From Tritrichomonas foetus (Eukaryota; Parabasalia; Tritrichomonadida; Tritrichomonadidae), in contig MLAK01000800.1 of assembly GCA_001839685.1 (NCBI GenBank), positions 1-60,948 of the forward strand: DNA of 60,948 bases, given 5' to 3'. The position numbers and the translations under genes were made by a program. Positions 1 through 10,400 of the stretch are shown piece by piece. Within the stretch, counting starts at the first letter, position 1. Each line of letters starts with the position of its first letter. The notes beneath the pieces are model-generated. The model worked only from the letters and a program-made list of their open reading frames with translations, made no database searches and was not told the DNA's origin.

Positions 1-25
1 GGTTTTCTCATTCATGAAATTTTCA

Positions 26-62
26 GTTGGGATAAATTGAGCGAAGCGCAATTTATCACAAC
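26..62. repeat. Hairpin-forming inverted repeat near left edge
   Basis: The arms at 26-39 and 49-62 are complementary over 14 positions with one mismatch, around a 9-base loop (agcgaagcg). It lies about 260 bases upstream of the RhoGEF-kelch start. It could be a 3'-end structure of a gene beyond the left edge or part of a repeat; the sequence does not decide. Confidence 0.6.
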
Positions 63-313
63 TGTATACTCTACTAAAGAAAAATTCATTTTCATATCAA
101 ATTATTTACATATGATTCATATGATATGAATATCACATCGTCCACAAACTTTTTCATGGTGCATGAATAGAGTATAAACTCAAGGAAAAGGTGGCAAATT
201 GGAATTCAAATGTTTAATATTCAAAAGTTGTCAATTTGTTTACATATTTTGTGACATTGAATTTTCAACGAAATTGCCCAAATTCCTTCTGAATTTTCAT
301 CACAAAAGTTTAA

Positions 314-318
314 TCATT
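314..318 (+). promoter_or_regulatory. Initiator-like motif (TCATT) of the RhoGEF-kelch gene
   Basis: TCATT matches the Trichomonas-type initiator TCA(+1)YW. With +1 at 316 the 5' leader would be 11 nt, the short leader typical of trichomonads. The assignment is inference from position and motif. Confidence 0.5.
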
Positions 319-326
319 TCAAAAAA

Positions 327-3300
327 ATGGAACGTGGCTATTTTGTATTCGCTCGCGAAGATTCTGACAATTTAACATATCGACTAAATGATATCTTGAA
401 GAATAATAATACAACGCAGCTTATTAATTTTTTGAAATCAGAAGGAAAAATAAATGATAATGAAACCCTGGCTATCTCAACGCCATGTTTCCGGGAAACA
501 CTTTCTTCAGATTGTTTTCCAATTGAAAAATATCCTGAATTAATTTTAAAAGTCAAGCCAACCAAATATAATAGACCAGATTTTTTCATTTGCATAATTT
601 CAGAAGAAGAAAGCAAAATGACTTCATATTTTGCAGAATGTCAGAGCCAGCTTCAAGAAAAACTTCCACCATGGAAATTTTCTTTATGTTCAATTGATTT
701 TGTGAATCAGCCAAATTCAAACTTTTATAATTTTATTAAAGCATCATTCCCATATAAAATTTCAGAAGGTACCGAATTGATTCTTAAGTTAGATGGAAAT
801 GAAGTCAAGTTCATGGCAATATCTAGTTTATTAACTCAAATGAAGACTAAACGAATGGAAATCGAATTTACACTTTCTGACGAAGGAATTAATGATATTA
901 AAAAAAGAATTAATCCAATTAATGAACTTATTAAAACAGAAGAAACCTATGTCCAATGTATTAATATTATATATAACATGTATTGTATAACATTAAAAGG
1001 AAAGGGAATAAATACACTTGACAGCTTGAAAGGCACAATTGAAACCATTTTCAATTTCCAAATGCAATTTTTTAGTCAATTGTTTTCACAAGGTAAAAAC
1101 CCATATAGTGCTGTTGTTTCAAATATATTCCTTGATTTTTCAGAGTTTTTCAAGGCAACAAATATTTATCTTTCACAATATAAAAACCTGATTTCTGAAA
1201 TTTCTGAATGGAAGAAAAATCCAAGCAACTCAAATTTTCTTGATACAATTACTCATCAAATTCCTGGTGGTGAAGGAAAAACCATCGATGATTTTATTAT
1301 TACGCCTGTTCAAAGATTTCCCAGATATCCATTAATATTAAAGGAAATTATCAAAGTAACACCCAAACATCATCCAGACTCTATTTTTCTTCAAAAAGCC
1401 AAACAAAAATTAGAGGAATTGAATTATCATAATGAAGCAGTCATGACAATCGCTCAAGAACAAGAAAAATTTTTGCAAATTCATGCCAGATTATTTGAGA
1501 AAATAGATATTTTTAAGCCAACAAGGAAATTAATTCAAGAAATTCTGATTCAAATCATTACTCCTGGTATTGTTTTTAATTATGCGGTTAATGGTAAACT
1601 TTACATCTTTGATGATTCATTATTAATCACATCAGATTTCTCAGATAAAGAGAAAAGAGAGCTTTTTCTCCAAATTGAAGAATTTCAATATTGGAATTCT
1701 GAACCTGATGTAAAATCAATTTTAATTCCAGTCAAAACTATTGAATATCCGAATGGTTCAAGTTTTACTAATAAAGAATTAGTTATACAATTTTCTTCTG
1801 AAGATGAAAAAACAGATGCTGTTCAAAGTATTGAAGATACAAGAATTAAAATCATTAGAAAGAACGATGAATATAAACATCAGTTTTCTTTTTATGAAAT
1901 TCCAATGAAAGGCAGACTTCCTAATATCTATAATCATGATTCTGTCTTTATTAACTCTAATATGTATTCATTTGGTGGTGTTAATAACAATACTTATGAT
2001 AAATCCATTTCTGTTTATAATATTTTTCATCAAACTTCAACAAAGAAAGATTCAACAATTTCACGCTCAGGACATACAATGGCAACTGATGACAATAAAA
2101 TATTCATGTTTGGTGGAACAGATGGTTATAAATTTTATAATGATTTATATGAATGTGATTTACAAACACTGGACTGGATTAAAATTGATGTTTCAAATCC
2201 TCCTGAACCTAGAGCTGGACATTCAATGATTTTTTATCAATCAGAAACAGATAAAAAATGTAAGCAATTAGTTGTTTTCGGTGGTTACAATAAAACAAAA
2301 AGATTTAATGATATTGCTGTTTATGATTTTGAAACGAATAATTGGATTATTATAGAATTTAAAAATGCTCCAAGCCCAAGATACTTCCATTCTGCATCAA
2401 TTAATGGAAATTTAATGTTTATCCATGGCGGTAAAGATGAAACTATTTATGATGATCTTGCAATCTTTGATGTAGAAAATGTCGAATGGAAAAATGTAGT
2501 AATTCCAGTTGATCTTCCACCAAGATATGGTCATCGTTCATTAATTCAGTTTGGATTGATTGTATTTTTAGGTGGTTCAGATGGAAGAAATATTGTTTCA
2601 CCACCAGTTATTATTGATACCAATGATGAAAAATGGGAATTAAAAATGTATTCAATGACTGGAAATATACCACTTTCTTTATTCCGGTTTAGTTTAACGT
2701 CAACTGATGGATCATACGCTTTAATTTATGGTGGAAGTGAAGCAGAAGGGAAAAGAGGTTCACATTCTGTTTATGTTCTGGCTTATCCACAATTCATGAA
2801 TAAAATGATTCTAACTAAAAAATATGACCAAAAGATATCAATTACCAATTTGAAACCTAAGTCTCGTTCAGCAAATAGTATGCGTGTCGAAAGACAAAAA
2901 ACACCATCATATTTTATGGGTGGACTTGGATTACGTGTTAAATCATTCTTTATGAAATCATATTATGGGCAAAGCAATCAAGACGAATCATCGAATAATG
3001 AGACTACAAATGGAAATGACTCTCCGTCTATTGTTATAAATCAAGATGATGGTTTTGTAATAATTGATAAATTTGATCCTTATGAATTTGCACAATCAAT
3101 TGGATTTGATTTGAATCATATTATAGAGTTTCCAAAAGATGTTATAATTAAAAAACTTAAATACCTTTATGAAATTCAACAAGAAATTAAAGAAAATACT
3201 ATTAAATGCAACAAAATGATCCAAGAAATAGCAATTAATCTTAAATCACTTCCGGAAATGATTTTACCAATGAAAATTGTTGATAAAGAAACTAAAAAAA

Positions 3301-3488
3301 TTTATATTGTTTGTATTTCCAATCATACTTCATTTAGTGACATGAATGCTTTAATTCAAAATACAATTGGGAGAACACCTCGTTCAATTACAATGAATGA
3401 TTATATTTTTTCTCAACAAATTTATTTACTTTTAATCAAATGCGCTTCTGGAAACAATAAGCGTCATTTGGTTATTCATGCTTTCTAA
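327..3488 (+). CDS. RhoGEF (DH-PH) protein with kelch repeats
   Basis: A 1053-residue cytoplasmic protein that probably activates a Rho/Rac GTPase and so acts on the actin cytoskeleton. The DH domain begins near residue 195 (NELIKTEETYVQC) and reaches its conserved third block near 322-338 (ITPVQRFPRYPLIL), the part that contacts the GTPase. A PH-like segment follows at about 400-500 (GKLYIFDDSLLITSD). Residues about 544-820 hold roughly six kelch blades, each with a GG pair (MFGGTDGY, VFGGYNK, FIHGGKDE, FLGGSDG, IYGGSEA), forming a beta-propeller for partner binding. The N-terminal 190 residues and C-terminal 230 residues are not recognised; the tail has a Ser/Asn-rich linker. DH plus kelch is an unusual pairing typical of protists. 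The first ATG is used, 9 nt after an initiator motif, and the stop TAA sits inside TAAA. No signal peptide or transmembrane segment is seen. Confidence 0.88.
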   Translation: MERGYFVFAREDSDNLTYRLNDILKNNNTTQLINFLKSEGKINDNETLAISTPCFRETLSSDCFPIEKYPELILKVKPTKYNRPDFFICIISEEESKMTSYFAECQSQLQEKLPPWKFSLCSIDFVNQPNSNFYNFIKASFPYKISEGTELILKLDGNEVKFMAISSLLTQMKTKRMEIEFTLSDEGINDIKKRINPINELIKTEETYVQCINIIYNMYCITLKGKGINTLDSLKGTIETIFNFQMQFFSQLFSQGKNPYSAVVSNIFLDFSEFFKATNIYLSQYKNLISEISEWKKNPSNSNFLDTITHQIPGGEGKTIDDFIITPVQRFPRYPLILKEIIKVTPKHHPDSIFLQKAKQKLEELNYHNEAVMTIAQEQEKFLQIHARLFEKIDIFKPTRKLIQEILIQIITPGIVFNYAVNGKLYIFDDSLLITSDFSDKEKRELFLQIEEFQYWNSEPDVKSILIPVKTIEYPNGSSFTNKELVIQFSSEDEKTDAVQSIEDTRIKIIRKNDEYKHQFSFYEIPMKGRLPNIYNHDSVFINSNMYSFGGVNNNTYDKSISVYNIFHQTSTKKDSTISRSGHTMATDDNKIFMFGGTDGYKFYNDLYECDLQTLDWIKIDVSNPPEPRAGHSMIFYQSETDKKCKQLVVFGGYNKTKRFNDIAVYDFETNNWIIIEFKNAPSPRYFHSASINGNLMFIHGGKDETIYDDLAIFDVENVEWKNVVIPVDLPPRYGHRSLIQFGLIVFLGGSDGRNIVSPPVIIDTNDEKWELKMYSMTGNIPLSLFRFSLTSTDGSYALIYGGSEAEGKRGSHSVYVLAYPQFMNKMILTKKYDQKISITNLKPKSRSANSMRVERQKTPSYFMGGLGLRVKSFFMKSYYGQSNQDESSNNETTNGNDSPSIVINQDDGFVIIDKFDPYEFAQSIGFDLNHIIEFPKDVIIKKLKYLYEIQQEIKENTIKCNKMIQEIAINLKSLPEMILPMKIVDKETKKIYIVCISNHTSFSDMNALIQNTIGRTPRSITMNDYIFSQQIYLLLIKCASGNNKRHLVIHAF

Positions 3489-3880
3489 ATATTTTTTTTC
3501 GATATTTTAATCTTTTTGTTATTTTTGATCCTATTCTTTAGATCTTCAATGATTAATATTGTCAAATCAGTTAATATATTATTGCAATCAATCAGAACTA
3601 TGAATCAGTGAATCATTAACGCGAAAGGTTTATCGGAGATTATATCGAATCCCCCACATGTAAAATGATACTGTCAAAGTATCTATCTCATGGGTTAGTC
3701 AAAAATAATAAATAAAACTTTTCTGATGATGATATGATTTGGATTATTCCACGCAAAGAAAATGAATTGAAGGAAATAAACGTACACCTTGTTTAACTTT
3801 TTCAAATGTTTATGATTGTATCTTTCAATTTCAACTTTTTCATAGAGAAAGTGACAAGGATTCGTTAATACGTTACATAA
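3489..3880. other. Intergenic spacer
   Basis: AT-rich spacer between two genes on the same strand. It should hold the 3' end of the RhoGEF-kelch gene and the RSP3 promoter. A TCATA initiator-like site lies at about 3839, roughly 40 nt before the RSP3 ATG. I see nothing else. Confidence 0.5.
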
Positions 3881-5047
3881 ATGACGAACACCTTTGCCTT
3901 TCAAGCAGGCGCCCGCCCTGTTTTTGCACAAACAAAATTCAAGGAAGAAACAGATGGTGATCGTATAGCCTATCATATTACCGTCGATCCACGTGTTGCT
4001 CGTGGTTCAGTATATTCTCATCACAAGCCACCAACAGACACTGTTCAGCCAATCCATTATCGACCACGAAGGATTCCGCAACCAAAGGAAGAGAAGTATG
4101 AACAGTATGAAGAAGAAGAACTCGATGAAAAGGTTTCAGAACCAACATTATATGAAATCAACGATCGTCCAATCGAAGAAGACTTAGCAACAGCTAACGA
4201 AACATATATCGAACGACCTCCAACCCCGCACTTTGTTCCTGACGAGCCAGGGATCGACGTTGCTACGCAGGTTGGCGAAAATGATCTTTTCAACTTCGAT
4301 TTAGAAGTCCGACCAATGATAAAAGTTATCGTCCAGCATACACTTCTTCGAGCACTTGCTGAAGTTCACGAAGAAGTCGAAGTTGAAAACATATCCAAGC
4401 ATCGTGATAGATATGAATTTGAACGAAACGTAATTCTTGCCGAGCTTCAACGTCTCGAAGCCAAAGAGCAGCGTAGGTTCGAAGAAGACAAAAGACGCAG
4501 AGAACAGCGCGAAAAAGTGCAAAAAGAAATATCCGAACTCAATCAAGATTTGGCTGCCCGTGGATTCGCAGAATTTTACGCAACAGATGTTGTTCTTAAT
4601 GCAATGGACTTGCTCGAAGAAAGAGGACTTTTCTACGACGAAGTCGAAAGAGAAGTCAGCGAAAGCTTCCTTCCTTGGCTCAGCCAAGAACTGGCAGGCG
4701 CTCTAGCAGTAAAAGATACTGTTGTAGAAATTAAGAAGAAGACAATTATGAAAGTTGACGAAATTAAGAGACACGCAAGAAGAGATATGAAGATTGAAGC
4801 TATCAAACAAAAGAAGACTGGTCAAATTAAAGAGGACGACGTTTTAAGAAGAATGTTGATCGAAGATCGCGCAAGTACAAATATTAGACAAACAATGAAA
4901 GAATATCATGAAAGAAAGGCTAGGGAAGAAGAAGAAAGACTTCACAGAGAAGAAGAAGAAGCTGCAGAAAAGGAAAGACAGGCTGAAAATCGTGTTCCTC
5001 TTGGTGAAGATGATGAAGAAAATGAAACAGAAAGTTCTGAAGCGTGA
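3881..5047 (+). CDS. RSP3: Radial spoke protein 3 (flagellar axoneme)
   Basis: A 388-residue homologue of RSP3/RSPH3, the protein that anchors radial spokes to the axonemal doublets and, in Chlamydomonas, binds RII-type docking domains. Family hallmarks are present in order. An N-terminal segment rich in HY/RRIP and acidic residues is followed, near residues 140-215, by a hydrophobic-amphipathic stretch (IKVIVQHTLLRALAEVHEEV) leading into a long charged helix with ERNVILAELQRLEAKEQRR. A third block carries FLPWLSQELAGAL. The C-terminus is a highly charged Glu/Lys/Arg coiled coil. It is shorter than Chlamydomonas RSP3 (about 516 residues), mostly at the ends. Its presence shows that the organism builds a motile flagellum, which excludes amoebae such as Entamoeba. 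It converges on the topoisomerase-like gene. Confidence 0.92.
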   Translation: MTNTFAFQAGARPVFAQTKFKEETDGDRIAYHITVDPRVARGSVYSHHKPPTDTVQPIHYRPRRIPQPKEEKYEQYEEEELDEKVSEPTLYEINDRPIEEDLATANETYIERPPTPHFVPDEPGIDVATQVGENDLFNFDLEVRPMIKVIVQHTLLRALAEVHEEVEVENISKHRDRYEFERNVILAELQRLEAKEQRRFEEDKRRREQREKVQKEISELNQDLAARGFAEFYATDVVLNAMDLLEERGLFYDEVEREVSESFLPWLSQELAGALAVKDTVVEIKKKTIMKVDEIKRHARRDMKIEAIKQKKTGQIKEDDVLRRMLIEDRASTNIRQTMKEYHERKAREEEERLHREEEEAAEKERQAENRVPLGEDDEENETESSEA

Positions 5048-5396
5048 GTTGGATGTAATTATTTGATTTGATTTGTTAATTGATATTTTGGATATAAATG
5101 ACACTATATTTATTTCAATAAAATTTTACTGTACTGCATCAATAAATATTAATATTCTTTATTCATTTTATATTGAAAAGGTTTTCACGATTTATTACAA
5201 TGAAATGTTTTGTATCATTACTAAAATATGTCATGTCGGAAAACATGATGAATACATATTTTTGTTACCTTCCTTCCGATTGGTTGTTAGTATCAATACT
5301 CCAATTTGATTTTTCGAGTCAAAGATAAAACAATGAAAAATTAAAATCGCTAAAGTAAAAACTTGTATTCTAATATTTAATAATAAAAACAAAAAA
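5048..5396. other. Convergent 3' spacer
   Basis: AT-rich DNA between the ends of RSP3 (+) and the topoisomerase-like gene (-). The small open frames in it have no coding features. It probably holds only the two 3' untranslated regions. Confidence 0.5.
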
Positions 5397-7235
5397 TCAC
5401 ATAGATAATCCTTTCAGCACGAGATCCAACACACCTTTATAGTTTTGGCCTTTGGATATTATTTCTTGCGTCATTCCATGAAGCTTTGTAAGTATTTCTA
5501 CTTTTGCAGAAGACCCCTCTCCAGTCAAAGTTTGTCCAACTGCTTTCGCAATCAAATCTGTGAAATATGTATCTCTAAAATCGAAACCTGTTTCTTCAAA
5601 GGAAACTACCAAAGCAGACGAAAAATCAGTGGTTTTCAGGTTCTTGAATGTTTTCTTTATCAAATTGGAAGAAATAAGTTTGTTCAAGGCATCAAAAGTT
5701 TCTTTTCCACCGATTCCAATTTTATTCATGATTTTATATAATTTCCTTTCCGTTAAATATTCAGGAGCTTGTGATTTATTTTGAACGAGCTTGATTGATT
5801 TAGTATTCAAAATTTCGCCAGAAGAAAACTCAGGCATTGGATCATTAGGTTTAGAAATGTATGGAAAAGTAGCAACCCAGCAGGAAAATTCATCAAGCCT
5901 TTTATAAGTCAATTCAAATTGCTCATCAGCAACTTCAAATAATACTGTAGTTTCATTAATTTCTCCATCATTTGATAAGCTCGCTAAGAAATGTCTGGCA
6001 ATTAGTAAATATAGTTTTGTTTTTGGTGAACTATCGTTTGATGGATAAACATTAGTTGGATAAATTGGTAAATAGGAATTCATTTCAAAATATTCAATTC
6101 TATCCAAAATTTCATCATTGTTTTCAAGATTCGTATCTTTTCGTTCTATTTTTCGTTCAGGTATTTCGATTTTTGATCGAAGGCCAACTGCAAAGGAAAG
6201 TGCAGGATGTGCAGCAATTAAAGAAACAATTGAATGAAAATCGAAATCTTCTGGGTAATTTGTAGTGTTTGTAAATGGATAAGAAATAAATCCAGCTTCA
6301 TATAATTCAATAGCGAATTTGAATGTATCTGATGAAGAGAGTTTGAGATATTTCATAGCAAGACAAAGAAGTTTAGATGAATTCATTGGTCGTGGCTTAG
6401 GTTTGGGCGTCTGTTTTGAGAAAATATCTGAAACGCAAGTAGTTATATCTTTATTAACAACAGTTGCATATAAAGAGAATGAAGTTAGCGGACAAAAAAT
6501 ATTTTTTCTGACCCATTTTGGGGAAATTTCTATGTTATCTTTAACTGCAACCAATTCGATTTTTGATGATTCTTCAGGAACAAACGAATCTCGATCATAA
6601 CAAGCATTATAAATATGTGATAAGATTGACATTTCAATTGGGCCAATATATGCATTATTTGCTTTATTTTTTAAATGTTTTACAAAATATTGTTTGAAAA
6701 AATTTCCAAAAATATCTGAAAATCGAATCAAAAATTCGTTCTTCAATGAATATGCTTGTGAAAAAGGTTCCCTAAATTCAGAAACATATGTCATGGACTC
6801 TTCAAGATCGGCAGGTGAAAGGGAATGAAATATTGGCCTTAAAACCGTTTTTTGACAGATTTTTGATAATTCATATGCAAAATAATCACCTTCTGCTGTT
6901 TCGTTGGCAAATGCAATAATTGTTTCTGCTCTTTCTGACCATTCTTTAATATTTGAAAGTAATAATAAATCGTTTTGAGCGATATTATATTGTATTGGCT
7001 CTGTTAGTGATAATAACAAATTTTCTGGGTTAGTGACCAAAGTTCCTGAAAACACTCGACCGTTTAAGGAAAATAGCTTGAATTGTTGAGGAGATCCTTG
7101 AAAATTATATGAAAATGAATATACTGGATTAGTTTTCGATATTTTGGTTTTGAGATCAAAATTGGAATTCGATAATGCTTTGGCAATGGTTTCGGCTATC
7201 TTAGGGTTTTGCGCTACCCCAAGTATATCTGCCAT
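5397..7235 (-). CDS. Topoisomerase III-like type IA protein, probably catalytically inactive
   Basis: A 612-residue protein aligning along its length with the type IA topoisomerase core of TOP3: an N-terminal TOPRIM-like segment, a C-terminal block YLTERKLYKIMNKIGIGGKET matching the family GIGTDAT region, and ARHFLASLS matching VRHFLACCS of human TOP3A. It lacks the C-terminal zinc fingers. The catalytic positions have drifted. The TOPRIM Glu (family VAEK) is Gln (VAQN), and the DxDxEGE metal site reads NETAEGD. The active-site Tyr survives (GFISYP), but the following RTET has become FTNT. The HPTK motif reads YPTN. From family knowledge these changes should abolish strand cleavage, so a structural or regulatory role, perhaps within an RMI/RecQ complex, is my inference. 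An intact gene of this length argues against simple decay. It is divergent from TRAPPC8 across 217 bp. Confidence 0.78.
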   Translation of the reverse strand: MADILGVAQNPKIAETIAKALSNSNFDLKTKISKTNPVYSFSYNFQGSPQQFKLFSLNGRVFSGTLVTNPENLLLSLTEPIQYNIAQNDLLLLSNIKEWSERAETIIAFANETAEGDYFAYELSKICQKTVLRPIFHSLSPADLEESMTYVSEFREPFSQAYSLKNEFLIRFSDIFGNFFKQYFVKHLKNKANNAYIGPIEMSILSHIYNACYDRDSFVPEESSKIELVAVKDNIEISPKWVRKNIFCPLTSFSLYATVVNKDITTCVSDIFSKQTPKPKPRPMNSSKLLCLAMKYLKLSSSDTFKFAIELYEAGFISYPFTNTTNYPEDFDFHSIVSLIAAHPALSFAVGLRSKIEIPERKIERKDTNLENNDEILDRIEYFEMNSYLPIYPTNVYPSNDSSPKTKLYLLIARHFLASLSNDGEINETTVLFEVADEQFELTYKRLDEFSCWVATFPYISKPNDPMPEFSSGEILNTKSIKLVQNKSQAPEYLTERKLYKIMNKIGIGGKETFDALNKLISSNLIKKTFKNLKTTDFSSALVVSFEETGFDFRDTYFTDLIAKAVGQTLTGEGSSAKVEILTKLHGMTQEIISKGQNYKGVLDLVLKGLSM

Positions 7236-7452
7236 GTGAATTTAAAGGTCATATTTTTGAGAAGAAATTGCAGTTTGTATAGAAAATATTGAATAATTTT
7301 TTAATAGTCATGAAAACTTTTTCTGTTGTATTGCTAACTGATTCTACGCTAAATAATTACAAAGCTTGTATATGAATGGTTAATTCAATTCACCATTTCG
7401 TATTATAAATTCAAAAGCATTAGGTCAAATAGGGGGATATTGAATAAAAAAT

Positions 7453-10400
7453 ATGGAAACAGCATCACCTTTTAACAATCTCGACCCAAAGAAATATGTA
7501 AAACGTCGGTATTCGCCACTTTTTGTTACAGTAGTTGAAGATGACGTTGATTCGCTCTGCCAATTTTGTGGCCTTACATTCAATCAATATTTTGCCGCGG
7601 TTGCAAACCAATGCGACCCAACAGTTCGTGTCATTGACGCCTCCGCAGTTCAGCAAGAACACCAAGAAATATATTTTGCACACGTATCAAACGACACTAC
7701 GATATATTCGCAATCCTTCATTTTCCAAGAATATGAAGACAAAGATGCAACCATTCCACAGCTCAGTCCAAAGCCAGGACGTTTTCCAAATGCTTTCCAC
7801 TATCCATCCCCTCTTTCAATGAAACCACCTTGGTATATGACAATGGTCGAAAATCTTCTTCAATCAATGCAATTTTCTGATTTCGACTTTTGCGACCTTC
7901 CTGCATGTATTGTGTACGTTACATTAAGTTGCTCCAACAATCCAACCAAGAAAATCGAAGAAGTTCGAAAATCTATTAATTTCCCAGAATGGATGCAAGA
8001 ATTTGTTAATGAAATTCCTATTGTTCGTATTGTTGTTTATGATGGATTACTTGTGTCAAAACCGCCAGCTGACTGCAATGCCCCACGTGGTGCGTTTTCA
8101 CAAGTCATCCCACTTTGCTTCAGAACAAGGAGGCATGGATCGCCAGGTGAAATTGATCCAGTTACTCTCCGGAATTTATTCAAATATGATGAAAAATTAA
8201 TGGAACATCCACAATTTTGTGGATTTTTGAGTGATTCTGATTTAGATAATTGCAAGCAAGTAATTAAATCTATTTACCAAGTTGCTGTTTCAAATATTGA
8301 ACAAACTCTTCGAACACATCAATATGAAATTGAAAATTCGAAACAATTGTCAAACCGTGTCAAAGGATGGTTTTCTAAAAAAGCACCAGATCGGTTAACC
8401 GATTTTAAACAAGTACCATGGCGTAAAGTGATTGTTTTAAAGGTTGCTGCACTTGAATTATTGCTTGGTCGTTATGAATCTGCACGTAAAAATTATAAAC
8501 TCTTCAATTCTTCTATACATGATGGCAGATTTCAAGAACTTCGTGTCTTTTCCTTATATATGGCAGCCATGGCTTCTGTCATGCTTCCTGATGGAACTCG
8601 AATGTTTCGTGAAGTTATGGATGATGTTATGTCTAACATTCAAGCAGCACGTTCCATTCGATTTTTGATTATGGCGCCTGCAATTGCGATTGAGTTCTTT
8701 GATTATTTAATGCGGCCAGAAATATCATTATATATGTGTCGTATGGCAATCACTAAAATAAACATTCTTTGGACAGGCAACCAAACAATTAAATCTTTAT
8801 TCTTAGGAATGTTCTTTGAAAGATTAGCTGGTTTAATGAAAGATCAACGTCATTCAATGCTTCAAACCTCTCGTGCTGCAAATTTCTACAAACAAGCAAA
8901 TCAAGTCCCACACGCCTTACGTTGTTACATTTGGTTAGCAAGAACACTTCCACGTGAAAGTTGGGTACTTTTATATCAAGATGTCTGGCTTGAAAAAGCT
9001 GCAGCTTTATGTCAACTTCAACAATGGCAACGTGCATTAAATGATTGTAAAAACCTTCTTGCACTTCCTGATCTTGATCTACGTCTTCATGAACGTGTGA
9101 TTTCACAGTTTTGGACGCCTTTCAATGATTCAACACTTGATAAAAGTCTTCTTCACACAAATATTAATTCATTACTTGAAGTCAAATCATTAACAATGAC
9201 TGATAAAACACATCCAAGCTATTGGGGATTGCCTGAAGAAGAATTCGAGCATTTAATAAAAGATTTCGATGAATATGTTCGTCATACAATGTCAAGAACA
9301 ACCTCAGTTTCATTCGATTCATGGTATGATGAAGAAGACAAATATAGAAAAGCTAATACAATTCGAACTGTTGCAGTTGGTACACAAATAATTTTGACTA
9401 TTGCCTTATATAATCGATACAAGTTTTCTGTTCATCTTGATCGTGCAATTCTTAATGCGAAATATGAAGGAACATCAATTAATGAAAAACACTTTGAAAT
9501 GGAAACTGTTGTTCGAAAAGATATTGCTGGTTTTACAAGAAAGACTACATCAGTTAACTTTAAATTTGTCCCATTGTCTGAAGGAAAATATATTGTTGAT
9601 TCATTCACTAAAAACTATTGGGGCTATGTAGATACCGTTGTTGATTGTGGCCCATTGGAATTTAATGCAATCAAAGATTTGCCAACTCTGAAAATGGAAA
9701 TCTATGACTTTCCTGAAGAAGCTATTGAATCACAATGTTATGAATTTTCAATTAATGTCACGAATATTGGAAATGCTCTTGTTCATGACTTCCTTATTCT
9801 TTTTGATAATAAAGGAACAATTACTGGTGACTACAAAATCACCAATCTTGAATCTGTTAGTTTTATTACAATTCATCATGAATTGAATCCAATGGAATCA
9901 CATTTAGTTGATCTTGTCTTATGGGTGAAATCAGCTGCCAATACAACTTATCATTTTTGTGCAGCTTCTAATGGCTTAAGATGTGCCTTTGATATGAAAA
10001 AGTTGAAGATTATACCATCATCTAAATTTGAATCAACATTTTGTAAGAAAGCAGATGACACAGACAATATGATCTTCCATTGTAATTTTACTTCACTTAT
10101 TGATGGTCTAGAAATTATTGGTGCAATTGATCACAATTCAAGATACTTAAAATTGATTGGACTTGATGAGGAAAATCGGAAATTGAATAAAGATGAATCT
10201 GTGTCATTTGCTGGTTATTCATCAGATTCAACTGGTGAAACAGCAGAAAGTTGGAGATCACAAATGATTAATAATCAATCGTTAGCAATTATATACCAGT
10301 TACCTGATCATGGTTTATATGCACAAACAACACTTCCACTTACAACCAAAAGAAATACTTACAGATTTAAATTGGAGGTGGCTAACCAAATTACAATTCC

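Noticed and set aside
3628..3660. tRNA-like TTTATCGGAGATTATATCGAATCC stretch
   Set aside because: It faintly resembles a T-arm, but no cloverleaf with acceptor and anticodon stems could be drawn.
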